Source: Pectobacterium fontis (lineage in GTDB: Bacteria > Pseudomonadota > Gammaproteobacteria > Enterobacterales > Enterobacteriaceae). From it: a stretch of 42,754 nt of DNA. A model generated the notes under the pieces. That model searched no databases and had not been told where the DNA came from. It saw only the letters and a list, made by a program, of their open reading frames with translations. A program made the position numbers and the translations under genes. Numbering within the stretch: position 1 is the stretch's first letter; every line of letters begins with the position of its first letter. The stretch lies in NCBI RefSeq assembly GCF_000803215.1, contig NZ_JSXC01000048.1, forward strand, positions 1-42,754. Direction: 5' to 3'. Positions 26,843 through 34,573 of this stretch are shown here, piece by piece.

Positions 26843-27367
26843 ATGCAGGTTTTGATAGTGATTGATATGCAAAATGCGGTGTTTGCAACGCCAAGAGTGC
26901 GAAAGACGCAGACGGTCGCATTGATAAACCAGCTTTCAGACGCGGCAGATCGGACGATTTTTATTCAGCACGAAGAGGACGGCATGTTGTCTGGCAGCGA
27001 AAGATGGCAGTTATTGCCGGAGTTGCATCAGCCAGAGGGCTGTTTGTCTATCACCAAGACGGCGTGCGATGCATTTTACCGCACACCGTTAGCCGATGTG
27101 TTGGCTGAGTTGGGCGTTAATCACCTTACGATTTGCGGATGTGCGACGGATTATTGCGTGGATGCAACCATTAAAAACGCGGCTAGCCGTGGCTACGCGT
27201 TGACGATCGCCGCTGATGCACATACGACGGCCAATCGCGGCGAACTGAAGGCCGAACAGCTAATCACGCATTACAACGACGTGTGGCGGAATTTTATTAT
27301 TCCGGGCAACACGATTACGGTAGAAACCACGGAGCACATCGTTGCTTCATGGAAGATGAGCCGCTAG
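26843..27367 (+). CDS. Isochorismatase-family cysteine hydrolase
   Basis: A 174-residue alpha/beta hydrolase of the isochorismatase/nicotinamidase superfamily. The triad is visible as Asp8 (VIDMQN), Lys72 (ITKTACDAF) and Cys105 (TDYCVDAT), with the GCATDYCV signature. Substrate is not predictable from sequence. AAGGAAAAAAG precedes the ATG. It is 88 nt after the Nudix gene and 4 nt before the GNAT gene, so the last two are likely one transcript. Confidence 0.9.
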   Translation: MQVLIVIDMQNAVFATPRVRKTQTVALINQLSDAADRTIFIQHEEDGMLSGSERWQLLPELHQPEGCLSITKTACDAFYRTPLADVLAELGVNHLTICGCATDYCVDATIKNAASRGYALTIAADAHTTANRGELKAEQLITHYNDVWRNFIIPGNTITVETTEHIVASWKMSR

Positions 27368-27371
27368 TTCC

Positions 27372-27827
27372 ATGTTGAATATGATTTCTGTCAGAAAGAG
27401 CCCTGAATACAAAGAAAGGGCGATTCATTATTTCCAACGCCACTGGGCATCTGACGAGACGTTGATGCTTTACGAAGACTGTATCAACCACTGTGTTGGT
27501 GCAGAAAACCCATTGCCTGATTGGTATTTGCTGGAAAAGGATGAGCATATTATTGGTGGTGCCGGGTTAATTACCAATGATTTCATCAGCCGTATGGATC
27601 TTTATCCCTGGCTATGCGCGCTTTATGTTGAAGAGAATCATCGTAGCAATGGGTATGCGGGGCAATTGATTGAACACCTTGCTCAGGAAACCCGTTGTGC
27701 TGGTTTTTCTACGCTGCATTTATGCACAGAGCTGCTCGGCTTTTATGAACGCTATGGTTTCCACTTTACCGGAATGGGCTATCACCCTTGGGGGGAATCT
27801 TCACGTATCTATTCACGACCGCTTTAA
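27372..27827 (+). CDS. GNAT-family N-acetyltransferase
   Basis: A 151-residue acetyltransferase. Motif A is CALYVEENHRSNGYAGQLIEHL, with the acetyl-CoA pyrophosphate loop R-S-N-G-Y-A in place of RxxGxG/A. Motif B is ELLGFYERYGF. Acceptor substrate unknown. No clear ribosome-binding site is visible at the first ATG; an in-frame ATG at 27381 is an alternative. Translational coupling with the preceding gene, which ends 4 nt upstream, is plausible. Confidence 0.85.
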   Translation: MLNMISVRKSPEYKERAIHYFQRHWASDETLMLYEDCINHCVGAENPLPDWYLLEKDEHIIGGAGLITNDFISRMDLYPWLCALYVEENHRSNGYAGQLIEHLAQETRCAGFSTLHLCTELLGFYERYGFHFTGMGYHPWGESSRIYSRPL

Positions 27828-27983
27828 AGAAAAGTTGGCGGTGAGCTAACGGGCACTTGGCAGGTTAAAAATAGCGGGCAACATGCGTAAAAGTGAACGG
27901 GATCATATTCTGCTGACGACGAGCAGACTACGCTTCTTACAGACTGACAGATAATCAGTTATCCACGACGGGGAGAGGTGATT

Positions 27984-28412
27984 ATGTACACGAGCATCCT
28001 AGTACCAGTAGATATAGAAGAAGATGAACTCACCACACACGCGCTTACGCATGCCGTCAGGTTGGCTAAAATGTCAGGTGCCGCAATTCACCTCTTTCAC
28101 GCGCTTCCAGATGCGTCAGCATTTTTATCTGCTTATTCTTTTGGCATAAAAGAGTTTGAGAATGAGGCCGTGGTGAAAGCGAATGACAAGCTGAAATCAC
28201 TGATGAAAACGATCGATCTTCCTTCATCGCGTTTGTCATTCAGTGTCAGCTTCGGCTCGGCGAGAGATGAAGTGCTGGCGCTGGCGGAGGAGATTAATGC
28301 AGATTTGATCGTGATCGGTTCACGCCGGCCAGATGTGAAAACCTATCTGCTCGGCTCAAATGCCGCCGCCATTGTTCGCCATGCGAAAATGTCAGTATTA
28401 GTTGTCCGGTAG
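27984..28412 (+). CDS. Universal stress protein, UspF-like
   Basis: A 142-residue single-domain Usp. It opens YTSILVPVDIEEDE and ends LIVIGSRRPDVKTYLLGSNAAAIVRHAKMSVLVVR, which matches the E. coli UspF C-terminus as I recall it. The ATP-binding loop is of the UspFG type. ATG at 27984 has GGGAGAGG 5 nt upstream; the GTG at 27978 is within that site. Probably monocistronic. Confidence 0.9.
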   Translation: MYTSILVPVDIEEDELTTHALTHAVRLAKMSGAAIHLFHALPDASAFLSAYSFGIKEFENEAVVKANDKLKSLMKTIDLPSSRLSFSVSFGSARDEVLALAEEINADLIVIGSRRPDVKTYLLGSNAAAIVRHAKMSVLVVR

Positions 28413-28526
28413 TGTTTTACATGACGCTGCTGCTGGCGGTTTTGGGGCGAAGCCTATGCCGATCCGGCAGCAGATAATCAACTTCGATTGCGTTATCCAG
28501 CATGTTGTCCAGAGAGAAGCGCTGCT

Positions 28527-28712
28527 TCAAAAAATGGAGAACAGCAGGACAACAGGAAAGCTCAGCGGCCAGGTTAGGCCCACTATGAGTGAAGCAAAGA
28601 ATCGAATGAGTAGAGATTTGTCTTTACTCAACAAGAAAGTCACGATCAGGGAAACGACAAAACCGATCATGTAGGTAAGTTTGATGAGTTCCCAGAGGGC
28701 GTGATGTGGCAC
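28527..28712 (-). CDS. GhoT/OrtT-family membrane toxin
   Basis: A 61-residue, strongly hydrophobic protein with two to three predicted membrane segments (about 12-28 and 36-59). The C-terminal half LIVGLTWPLSFPVVLLFSIF is nearly the signature of E. coli GhoT and OrtT (GITWPMSLPVALLFSLF from memory). Both are inner-membrane toxins that dissipate proton motive force; GhoT is controlled by the endoribonuclease antitoxin GhoS, OrtT is an orphan. The start is GTG at 28712 with AAGGA 8 nt upstream. No GhoS-like gene is adjacent, so the orphan OrtT-type arrangement is the better fit. Confidence 0.8.
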   Translation of the reverse strand: MPHHALWELIKLTYMIGFVVSLIVTFLLSKDKSLLIRFFASLIVGLTWPLSFPVVLLFSIF

Positions 28713-28867
28713 GTTTGTTTCCTTTTATCCTCGAAGCGCCTGCATTTTATGTTGTTAATATTTTATGATCAATTTTTTAACCCATAATGGGGAGTCGTGA
28801 GGCATCACTCTGCGGTGTGTATGTTGTACTACAGTAACTGTCCTCGGGTTAAAATGAGAACGTAGGT

Positions 28868-29167
28868 ATGAAAACAACACAGGCTGTTGCGATGGTATGT
28901 GCTATCGCCCTGCTTTCTGCTTCTACATGTAGTATGGCGAAAAATACCCGAATTTCTGATGAGCAGATCAAAGAACGGCTCATTCAGGAATCAATTTCTA
29001 CTTATTCCGGTAATTGTCCTTGTCCTTATAATTCAGCGCGTAATGGCAGCAAGTGTGGTAAGCGTAGCGCATGGAGTCGGGTAGGTGGCTATTCGCCGCT
29101 TTGTTACAAAAAAGATGTAACCAAAAAAATGATTGATGACTGGAGAATGAAAAATGGAAATACATAA
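28868..29167 (+). CDS. Small secreted cysteine-containing protein, unknown function
   Basis: A 99-residue precursor with a clear signal peptide (residues 1-24, cleavage after SMA). The mature part is about 75 residues and basic, with CPCPYNSARNGSKCGKRSAWSRVGGYSPLCY, where four Cys could make two disulfides in the periplasm or outside. The same motif occurs in small proteins from many Proteobacteria, often in mobile regions, but I know no function. A weak GTAGGT precedes the ATG. It follows an AT-rich intergenic region with a small palindrome (ACAGTAACTGT, 28831-28841). Confidence 0.75.
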   Translation: MKTTQAVAMVCAIALLSASTCSMAKNTRISDEQIKERLIQESISTYSGNCPCPYNSARNGSKCGKRSAWSRVGGYSPLCYKKDVTKKMIDDWRMKNGNT

Positions 29168-29319
29168 CATTCAGCATAAAAATAGCGAAATAATAATCTC
29201 TTGGCTAAGGGGTTAATTAAACGGTTTCTGTGACATAAATATTAAATTTTTATTTCAGTATGGACATTGTGGGCTGGCTGTCATAGCTTACTATTTTACC
29301 CTATGAGAAAGGTAATAAA

Positions 29320-29589
29320 ATGAGTGAGATATCTAGCCTGTCCCTAAAAATTTCCCCCGAACTGAAAGAGAAAATCAAAGCCGCAGCCCTGAAAAATGAA
29401 GTATCTATCAGTGCTGAAGTCAGTGCACGGTTGCTAAAAAGCTTTGATGAAAGCCATCAGGAGCCTGAATTGGTAGACAGTCAGGAGACGGAAGAAGTTG
29501 GAACAGAAGCGCCCTTGACGCAGAAAGAACTCAAGAAACTCCGTGAATTACTGAAAGGTAAATCCAAAGCGACTTCCAAGAAAAAGTAA
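29320..29589 (+). CDS. Arc-type ribbon-helix-helix DNA-binding protein
   Basis: An 89-residue protein with an N-terminal ribbon-helix-helix (SLSLKISPELKEKIKAAALKNEVSISAEVSARLLKS), then an acidic linker and a Lys-rich tail (KKLRELLKGKSKATSKKK). It resembles Arc and plasmid TraY-type regulators. AAAGG lies 7 nt before the ATG. It is alone, with a terminator directly after, and has no toxin gene beside it on its strand. It may regulate itself or neighbours; the target is unknown. Confidence 0.82.
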   Translation: MSEISSLSLKISPELKEKIKAAALKNEVSISAEVSARLLKSFDESHQEPELVDSQETEEVGTEAPLTQKELKKLRELLKGKSKATSKKK

Positions 29590-29642
29590 TGCTGGTATGT
29601 GGCTCGGTTCTTTGATTGGTTCGAAGAATTAATAAAGGGTTA

Positions 29643-29690
29643 ACTCACCCAACCGTCTTGATGAACAAGTGGTTGGGTGAGTATTTTTCA
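29643..29690 (+). terminator. Terminator of the ribbon-helix-helix gene
   Basis: A perfect 12-bp stem, ACTCACCCAACC (29643-29654) with GGTTGGGTGAGT (29671-29682), encloses a loop with its own small CTTG/CAAG stem. It is followed by ATTTTT. Confidence 0.85.
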
Positions 29691-30363
29691 ACACCCATTC
29701 TTTTATCTCATCTATCTTGTTATTCCCACATCTAGCAAAATGTAAATCCAGAGAATATTTATTTAATGATATAAAAATGATTATTATTTATTTCCATGGT
29801 GTATTGTTGCATTAGGAATGTATTTTTTTAAAATCTATCTTTTAATTGGGTAGGTTTTAAAAAAATGATCGATTAAATAGATATTGGTGTCATAAGTTAG
29901 AAAATATAAAGGTTATCTATAAAAGGCCGATACTGCTTTCTGCGTAAGCAAAATGAGCCTGGTTTGCCTCCGCTCTTTGTTGTTGCCATTAACCATGGTT
30001 TTAGTGGTGTTATTTTCTCGATTTTTATGGGGCATGCGAGTGTAAAAAATCAGGCGGTGGTGCGGGAAAGTGTGATGAAAGATGGGGAAGGAATGAGGTT
30101 TTTTTCCACTGCCTGTATGTGTAAACGCCTGATAGGGCGCTGCATCCGGTTAGATGAACGCTACCGGGCTATGATGGATGCGGTTTTATACGCATGTTTC
30201 CCTTACATCTTATTTATATTTCTCAGCAGGGCATATAAATGATTTGTCCAAAAATGTTTATCTTTTGTTATGAAGAAGTATTGGGATTATCTGTATTTAT
30301 TAAGTATTAATTTATCGGTTATATACTTTATAAATATCGGAAAAATTAATTAAGGGGATGTTA
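29691..30363. other. AT-rich chemoreceptor leader region
   Basis: About 670 nt without a convincing gene. It holds the sigma-28 promoter at 29907-29933 and then about 430 nt before the chemoreceptor start. Inside is a GC-rich patch (30126-30170) with short inverted repeats, such as CCGGT (30146-30150) with ACCGG (30163-30167). A 30-codon ATG frame (29953) and a 92-codon TTG frame (29964) exist but lack ribosome-binding sites. Confidence 0.55.
29907..29933 (+). promoter_or_regulatory. Sigma-28 (FliA) promoter
   Basis: TAAAGGTT, an 11-bp spacer and GCCGATAC match the FliA consensus TAAAGTTT-N11-GCCGATAA at 14 of 16 positions. The orientation is toward the chemoreceptor gene at 30364. Confidence 0.75.
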
Positions 30364-32028
30364 ATGAATTTGTCCAATTGGCGTATAGGATATCGGTTAG
30401 GTGCAGGATTTTCTTTTCTGGTATTCATGCTTTTGATAATTGGCAGCGTTGCAATTTCAAAATTAAGCGATTTTCACGAAAAAATGGATGATATCGTTTC
30501 GAAAAATTATCCACTGACCGTCAAAAGTAATCAGCTTATTGATGCGTTGAACGGTTACCTCAATAATCAGCAGCTATTGCTATTACTCAAATCAGAAACT
30601 GAAATCAATAAACAGTTGGCGTTGAACAAAGAGCGTTCAGGAAAGATATCTGAACTCATGGAGTATTTGAACCAGTCTGTCAATGACGACAAATCTGTTG
30701 CGGTGCTGCGTGATATTGGTGACATCCGACGCGATTTCCTTGATTCCGCAAATAAACTTTCTTCGCTGATCTCGGCAGGGAACACGGAAGCTGCTGCCGA
30801 AGAATATTTCAACGTAACGCGTGTTACTCAAGCGAAGTACACCAGCAAAGTAAACGCATTCATCGATATACAGGATGATAAGATGTCATCCTCCGCGCAA
30901 GAGGTGGGAGAAAGTTATAAAAATGCGCTGATGGTTCTTGCCTCGATTATTATAATCAGTGCGCTGGCGGGGTTGATTATTGCCTCATTGATTACCCGCG
31001 GCGTAACTCAGCCGCTACAAGAAGCACTGTGTGTCGCTGAAAATGTTGCCAAAGGCGATCTCACCTCTGAAATTTATACCGACCGTAAAGATGAAACCGG
31101 TCAACTGCTATCGGCCTTAAATAATATGAACCATAGCCTAAGGCAGATTGTCAGCCAGGTGCGCGATGGGGCAGAAACGATCTCTAGCGCCGCATCGCAA
31201 ATTGCCGCGGGGAATCAGGATTTGTCTGCCAGAACGGAAGAACAGGCAAGTTCGCTGGAAGAAACGGCGTCATCCATGGAACAATTGACGTCGACGATAA
31301 GAAATACCGCAGATAATACGACGCAGGCAACAGAGCTTGCGGCCAGCACGTCTGACACGGTGAAAAAAAGCGGTGTCATGATGGAAACGGTCACGCAGGA
31401 AATGCGTGGTATCCGCGATTCATCACAGCGTATGGCGGAAATCATCGGTGTCATTGATGGTATTGCATTCCAAACCAATATTCTGGCGCTGAATGCGGCT
31501 GTTGAAGCGGCGCGTGCGGGCGAGCAGGGTAGAGGGTTTGCTGTTGTCGCCAGCGAGGTTCGCGCGTTGGCTCAGCGAAGCGCTACGGCGGCAAAAGAAA
31601 TCAAAGAGCTTATCGATGATTCGTTCAAGAAAGTACAGGATGGGATGGGGCTGGTAGAAGAAACGGGCGTCACAATGAACTCACTGGTGATGAATGTGCA
31701 GGGCGTAACGGGAATTATCAGCGAAATTGCGCAGGCCAGTCGTGAACAAAGCGATGGTATCAACCAAATTAATCTCGCCGTTGGACAGATTGATACCACA
31801 ACCCAGCAAAATGCAGCGCTGGTTGAAGAATCCGCTGCTGCTGCACTCTCTTTGCAGGATCAGGCCAATAGCCTCGCGCGTACGGTCAGCGTATTCAATC
31901 TTGGTGCATCGTATAAAAGCGCTGCGTTAAGTAGAAAAGCAGAAGCGCCGGCGCTGGCTGCCCCTAAACGTACCAGTACAGAAAAAATGTCTGCTAAGGG
32001 TGAACTGGCGGATTGGACGACGTTCTAA
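30364..32028 (+). CDS. Methyl-accepting chemotaxis protein with 4HB sensor
   Basis: A 554-residue class I transmembrane chemoreceptor. TM1 is about residues 9-32 and the periplasmic helical (4HB-type) ligand domain about 33-187. TM2 (ALMVLASIIIISALAGLIIASL) leads to HAMP and the cytoplasmic signalling domain. Its conserved tip includes VIDGIAFQTNILALNAAVEA near 360-380, which contacts CheA and CheW. The C-terminal pentapeptide DWTTF fits the xWxxF tether for CheR/CheB. Ligand unknown. ATG at 30364 is preferred over 30358 because AAGGGG is 6 nt away from it and abuts the earlier codon. A sigma-28 promoter lies upstream. Confidence 0.93.
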   Translation: MNLSNWRIGYRLGAGFSFLVFMLLIIGSVAISKLSDFHEKMDDIVSKNYPLTVKSNQLIDALNGYLNNQQLLLLLKSETEINKQLALNKERSGKISELMEYLNQSVNDDKSVAVLRDIGDIRRDFLDSANKLSSLISAGNTEAAAEEYFNVTRVTQAKYTSKVNAFIDIQDDKMSSSAQEVGESYKNALMVLASIIIISALAGLIIASLITRGVTQPLQEALCVAENVAKGDLTSEIYTDRKDETGQLLSALNNMNHSLRQIVSQVRDGAETISSAASQIAAGNQDLSARTEEQASSLEETASSMEQLTSTIRNTADNTTQATELAASTSDTVKKSGVMMETVTQEMRGIRDSSQRMAEIIGVIDGIAFQTNILALNAAVEAARAGEQGRGFAVVASEVRALAQRSATAAKEIKELIDDSFKKVQDGMGLVEETGVTMNSLVMNVQGVTGIISEIAQASREQSDGINQINLAVGQIDTTTQQNAALVEESAAAALSLQDQANSLARTVSVFNLGASYKSAALSRKAEAPALAAPKRTSTEKMSAKGELADWTTF

Positions 32029-32060
32029 CGCTTTCTCGCTAAGCATAGCTCGCGGATTGA

Positions 32061-32095
32061 CCGCCATTATGTTGAATAATGGCGGTTTTTTATTT
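32061..32095 (+). terminator. Terminator of the chemoreceptor gene
   Basis: A perfect 10-bp stem, CCGCCATTAT with ATAATGGCGG, a 5-nt loop and six T. It lies 32 nt after the stop. Confidence 0.9.
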
Positions 32096-32124
32096 GCAGG
32101 ATGGGAAATAGTAGCGTGAAGGCG

Positions 32125-33639
32125 TCAGTTTGCGACGCGAGTCTGCCTGGGATGGTTCACATACCACCGAACAATGTCGATGAGCAGGAAAATAAACAAG
32201 CTGATCCCCATAACGGGTAAACTCACCGCCAGCAGCAACGCAATGAGCGCGATGAGCACGCGGTGAAAAATGGGAACCACGAGTAATGTTGCCGTCAGCG
32301 TGTTGACCGGATGGGCGTCGTGGCGAGATTTAGGGCGGCGTATCCACCACATCCGATAGCCCCACACTATCATTGTGCAGAGTCCGAGGCCAAATACTGC
32401 AAGGGCGAGCTGGTTTGGCAAACCAAATAATACACCCATGTGTGCATCGACTCCCCAACGAGTGAGCTTGGCGGCGAGTGGGAAGGTGCTGAAATCGGTT
32501 TTGTCCACGATCTCTAATGTGTCAGGGTTAACTGATACGGCATCCACCTGCGTTGGCCAGGTGCGATCTATCTCGCTGACGGTCCAGGCGCGATGGGGTT
32601 GGGTCGCAGGACGAATTTCGATTTTACTGGCATCAATCCCGGCATGGCGTGCGGTAGCCAACACCTCATCGAATAATATGGGGGAATAGTCTCCGACATT
32701 CTCCATCGGCATTGACGCATGGTGTTCAGCATGTTCGTCCGTCATCATCGCCATAGTATGACCGTGCATGACGTCATGGTGAGACATTGGTGCAGCCAAC
32801 TGAGTTTTTATCGATGGCGTTTGCCACCCCAGCGCTGTGCGTGCGATAGAGATATTGCCTCCCGCCCATTGTGACCAGGTTAATCCTGTTGCAGAGAAAA
32901 AGAGCAAACCAAGCACAAGGCTCAGCCCCATTGTGGCGTGCCAGTGACGCAATCTCTGTGTCCTTGCCGTCTTCGTTTGGCTATTTTTCAATTTCCGCCG
33001 TTTGGTTGCTGAAGATGAATGGCGCGTTGACCACCAGATGACTACACCACCAAGCGCGGCGACCCACAGCCAGGATGCCGCCAGTTCGCTGTAATTACGG
33101 CCCACATCGCCCAACAGCAGTTCACGGTGTAGATAATCAAGCCAGGTACGAAATGGCAGAATGCCACTGGTACCGTACACAATCTCACTGCCGCGATTTT
33201 CCAGAGAAACCGGATCGATGAAAACAGCACGGCTTTCCGATGGCCCCAATTGCGGCAACGCAAACATGACGCGGGTGGTTTCTCCTGCGGTAGGTGCAGG
33301 GCGTATTGCCAGTAATTTTGCATCCTGATGATAAGCAAGCCCCGCTTGTGCCGCGTGAATTTGCTCAGCCAGCGAATGTGGTGTGCCTTGGCTTTCAGTG
33401 AAAAGCTGGTGTGAGTAAAGCCGATTTTCAATCTGTGGCGTCAGGACATATAGCGTTCCTGTGAGGGCGGCAATGAAAATAAAAGGGCCGACAAAAATCC
33501 CGATATAGAAATGGAGCCGGATGAACAAAGCAACGATTGCAGCGCGTGGCGATATGTTATCCATTGTGTGTTTACCCGATGCGGTTTCCCCGGCTGGGCG
33601 TGTATTGGCGACGGTTGATGCCTGATTAGGGGATGACAT
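32125..33639 (-). CDS. PepSY-associated transmembrane protein
   Basis: A 504-residue inner-membrane protein with about four to five membrane segments. The first follows RLHFYIGIFVGPFIFIAALTG, the typical PepSY_TM start; later ones are near 190, 240, 405 and 455. PepSY-like repeats sit in the periplasmic loops (HDAKLLAIRPAP and DASKIEIRPATQPHRAWTVSEID). The large periplasmic loop has a His/Met-rich patch around HHDVMHGHTMAMM. Such proteins accompany siderophore or copper uptake, perhaps as metal reductases. The ATG at 33639 has AGAGGG 5 nt upstream. The His-rich DUF2946-type gene lies 101 nt upstream, a likely operon. Confidence 0.85.
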   Translation of the reverse strand: MSSPNQASTVANTRPAGETASGKHTMDNISPRAAIVALFIRLHFYIGIFVGPFIFIAALTGTLYVLTPQIENRLYSHQLFTESQGTPHSLAEQIHAAQAGLAYHQDAKLLAIRPAPTAGETTRVMFALPQLGPSESRAVFIDPVSLENRGSEIVYGTSGILPFRTWLDYLHRELLLGDVGRNYSELAASWLWVAALGGVVIWWSTRHSSSATKRRKLKNSQTKTARTQRLRHWHATMGLSLVLGLLFFSATGLTWSQWAGGNISIARTALGWQTPSIKTQLAAPMSHHDVMHGHTMAMMTDEHAEHHASMPMENVGDYSPILFDEVLATARHAGIDASKIEIRPATQPHRAWTVSEIDRTWPTQVDAVSVNPDTLEIVDKTDFSTFPLAAKLTRWGVDAHMGVLFGLPNQLALAVFGLGLCTMIVWGYRMWWIRRPKSRHDAHPVNTLTATLLVVPIFHRVLIALIALLLAVSLPVMGISLFIFLLIDIVRWYVNHPRQTRVAN

Positions 33640-33740
33640 AAAACCCTCTGAAATCATTGAGCAAAAAAATGAGCAAGCGCCGCACCTGAAAAGGCATAGC
33701 ACGATGCGTTATAAATGCATATAGGTTGATAATGTCTGAT

Positions 33741-34196
33741 TCAGAAAGGTGGGGCGCGAACGACGGGAGAGGTATAACGTTCTGGAAGGAGAATGCGAGA
33801 AACAAAATGAATAACCAGCGCTTCAGATAAAGACGCCGTCAGTATCGGGGGAGGGGAACCTGTTGCAAACAGCGCGGGCGTATAAGAAAAAAGGACACAG
33901 TAGCCACACGCTGCATGATCCATCATCATGGATGGTGAGGTGGGAGAATGGTGCGATTGCGTCGCGTGATGCCCGGACATCATGTGCCCGGTATGATGAT
34001 GCGGTTGTTCAGTGAGATCGCTGTGGTGACTGCTTGGATGTGCTGTACTATGCGACGCTGTAGTATGCGACGACGTTGCACCATGCTCATGGAGCACCCG
34101 TGTTTGAGAAATCACAGGAGCAATGAAGATGGTCAAAATAGCGAAAATGCCGATCCAGGCAGGGAAGCTTCGCCGTCGTAACGTGGACAAAAGCAT
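33741..34196 (-). CDS. DUF2946-like His-rich exported protein
   Basis: A 151-residue protein with an N-terminal hydrophobic segment (residues 14-30, signal or anchor), a very His/Ser-rich middle (SSHHSDLTEQPHHHTGHMMSGHH), then a DUF2946 core HAACGYCVLFSYTPALF. The middle looks like a metal-binding tract, with copper the usual suggestion for the family. The ribosome-binding site is weak. It is co-directional with the PepSY gene downstream. A metal-handling pair is inferred. Confidence 0.75.
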   Translation of the reverse strand: MLLSTLRRRSFPAWIGIFAILTIFIAPVISQTRVLHEHGATSSHTTASHSTAHPSSHHSDLTEQPHHHTGHMMSGHHATQSHHSPTSPSMMMDHAACGYCVLFSYTPALFATGSPPPILTASLSEALVIHFVSRILLPERYTSPVVRAPPF

Positions 34197-34573
34197 AGCG
34201 GTCTTAACTCAACAATACCGGGTTCAGTCAGGAACGGTACTTTAACTTGTCCTTGCATTGTTACACAAATGTTTATATCGACATACTTCAAATGGCATGT
34301 GAATCGATGTCACTATTCGTTATGCTCTCTATTGGTCGGTCAATAGGCAATGATGCAGGCGTAAACGGAATAATCCTACGCCCGCGAAGGGGGATATTCG
34401 CTATAGTCCGTGGCTGTTTTCTCTTTTTATAACCCGGTTTGTCATGCTTTAGCGTTCTCGTTGTTTAAACGCTGACCTATTATGATGAACTATATCTTTA
34501 TCAAGTTGTAGGAAAGCTAACTTATCCATTAATATGGATTTTAGTTGATTGAAGCACACCAATAGGGGGAGCT
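34197..34573. other. opgG upstream region (377 nt)
   Basis: No convincing gene; a 61-codon frame at 34247 lacks a ribosome-binding site. It holds the divergent promoters for the DUF2946 gene and opgGH. In E. coli opgC lies here divergently; it is absent. Confidence 0.55.

Noticed and set aside
28402-28674. 90-codon frame overlapping the end of the UspF-like gene and antisense to the GhoT-like gene
   Set aside because: Starts inside a real gene, lacks a ribosome-binding site, and most of it is antisense to a better-supported gene.
30121-30170. REP/BIME-like element in the chemoreceptor leader
   Set aside because: Partial resemblance to E. coli REP sequence but single copy here and with imperfect stems.
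29964-30242. 92-codon TTG frame in the chemoreceptor leader
   Set aside because: No ribosome-binding site, no recognisable motif, and it overlaps structured DNA. Kept only as part of the leader finding.
34247-34432. 61-codon frame upstream of opgG
   Set aside because: No ribosome-binding site or family resemblance; lies in a promoter region.
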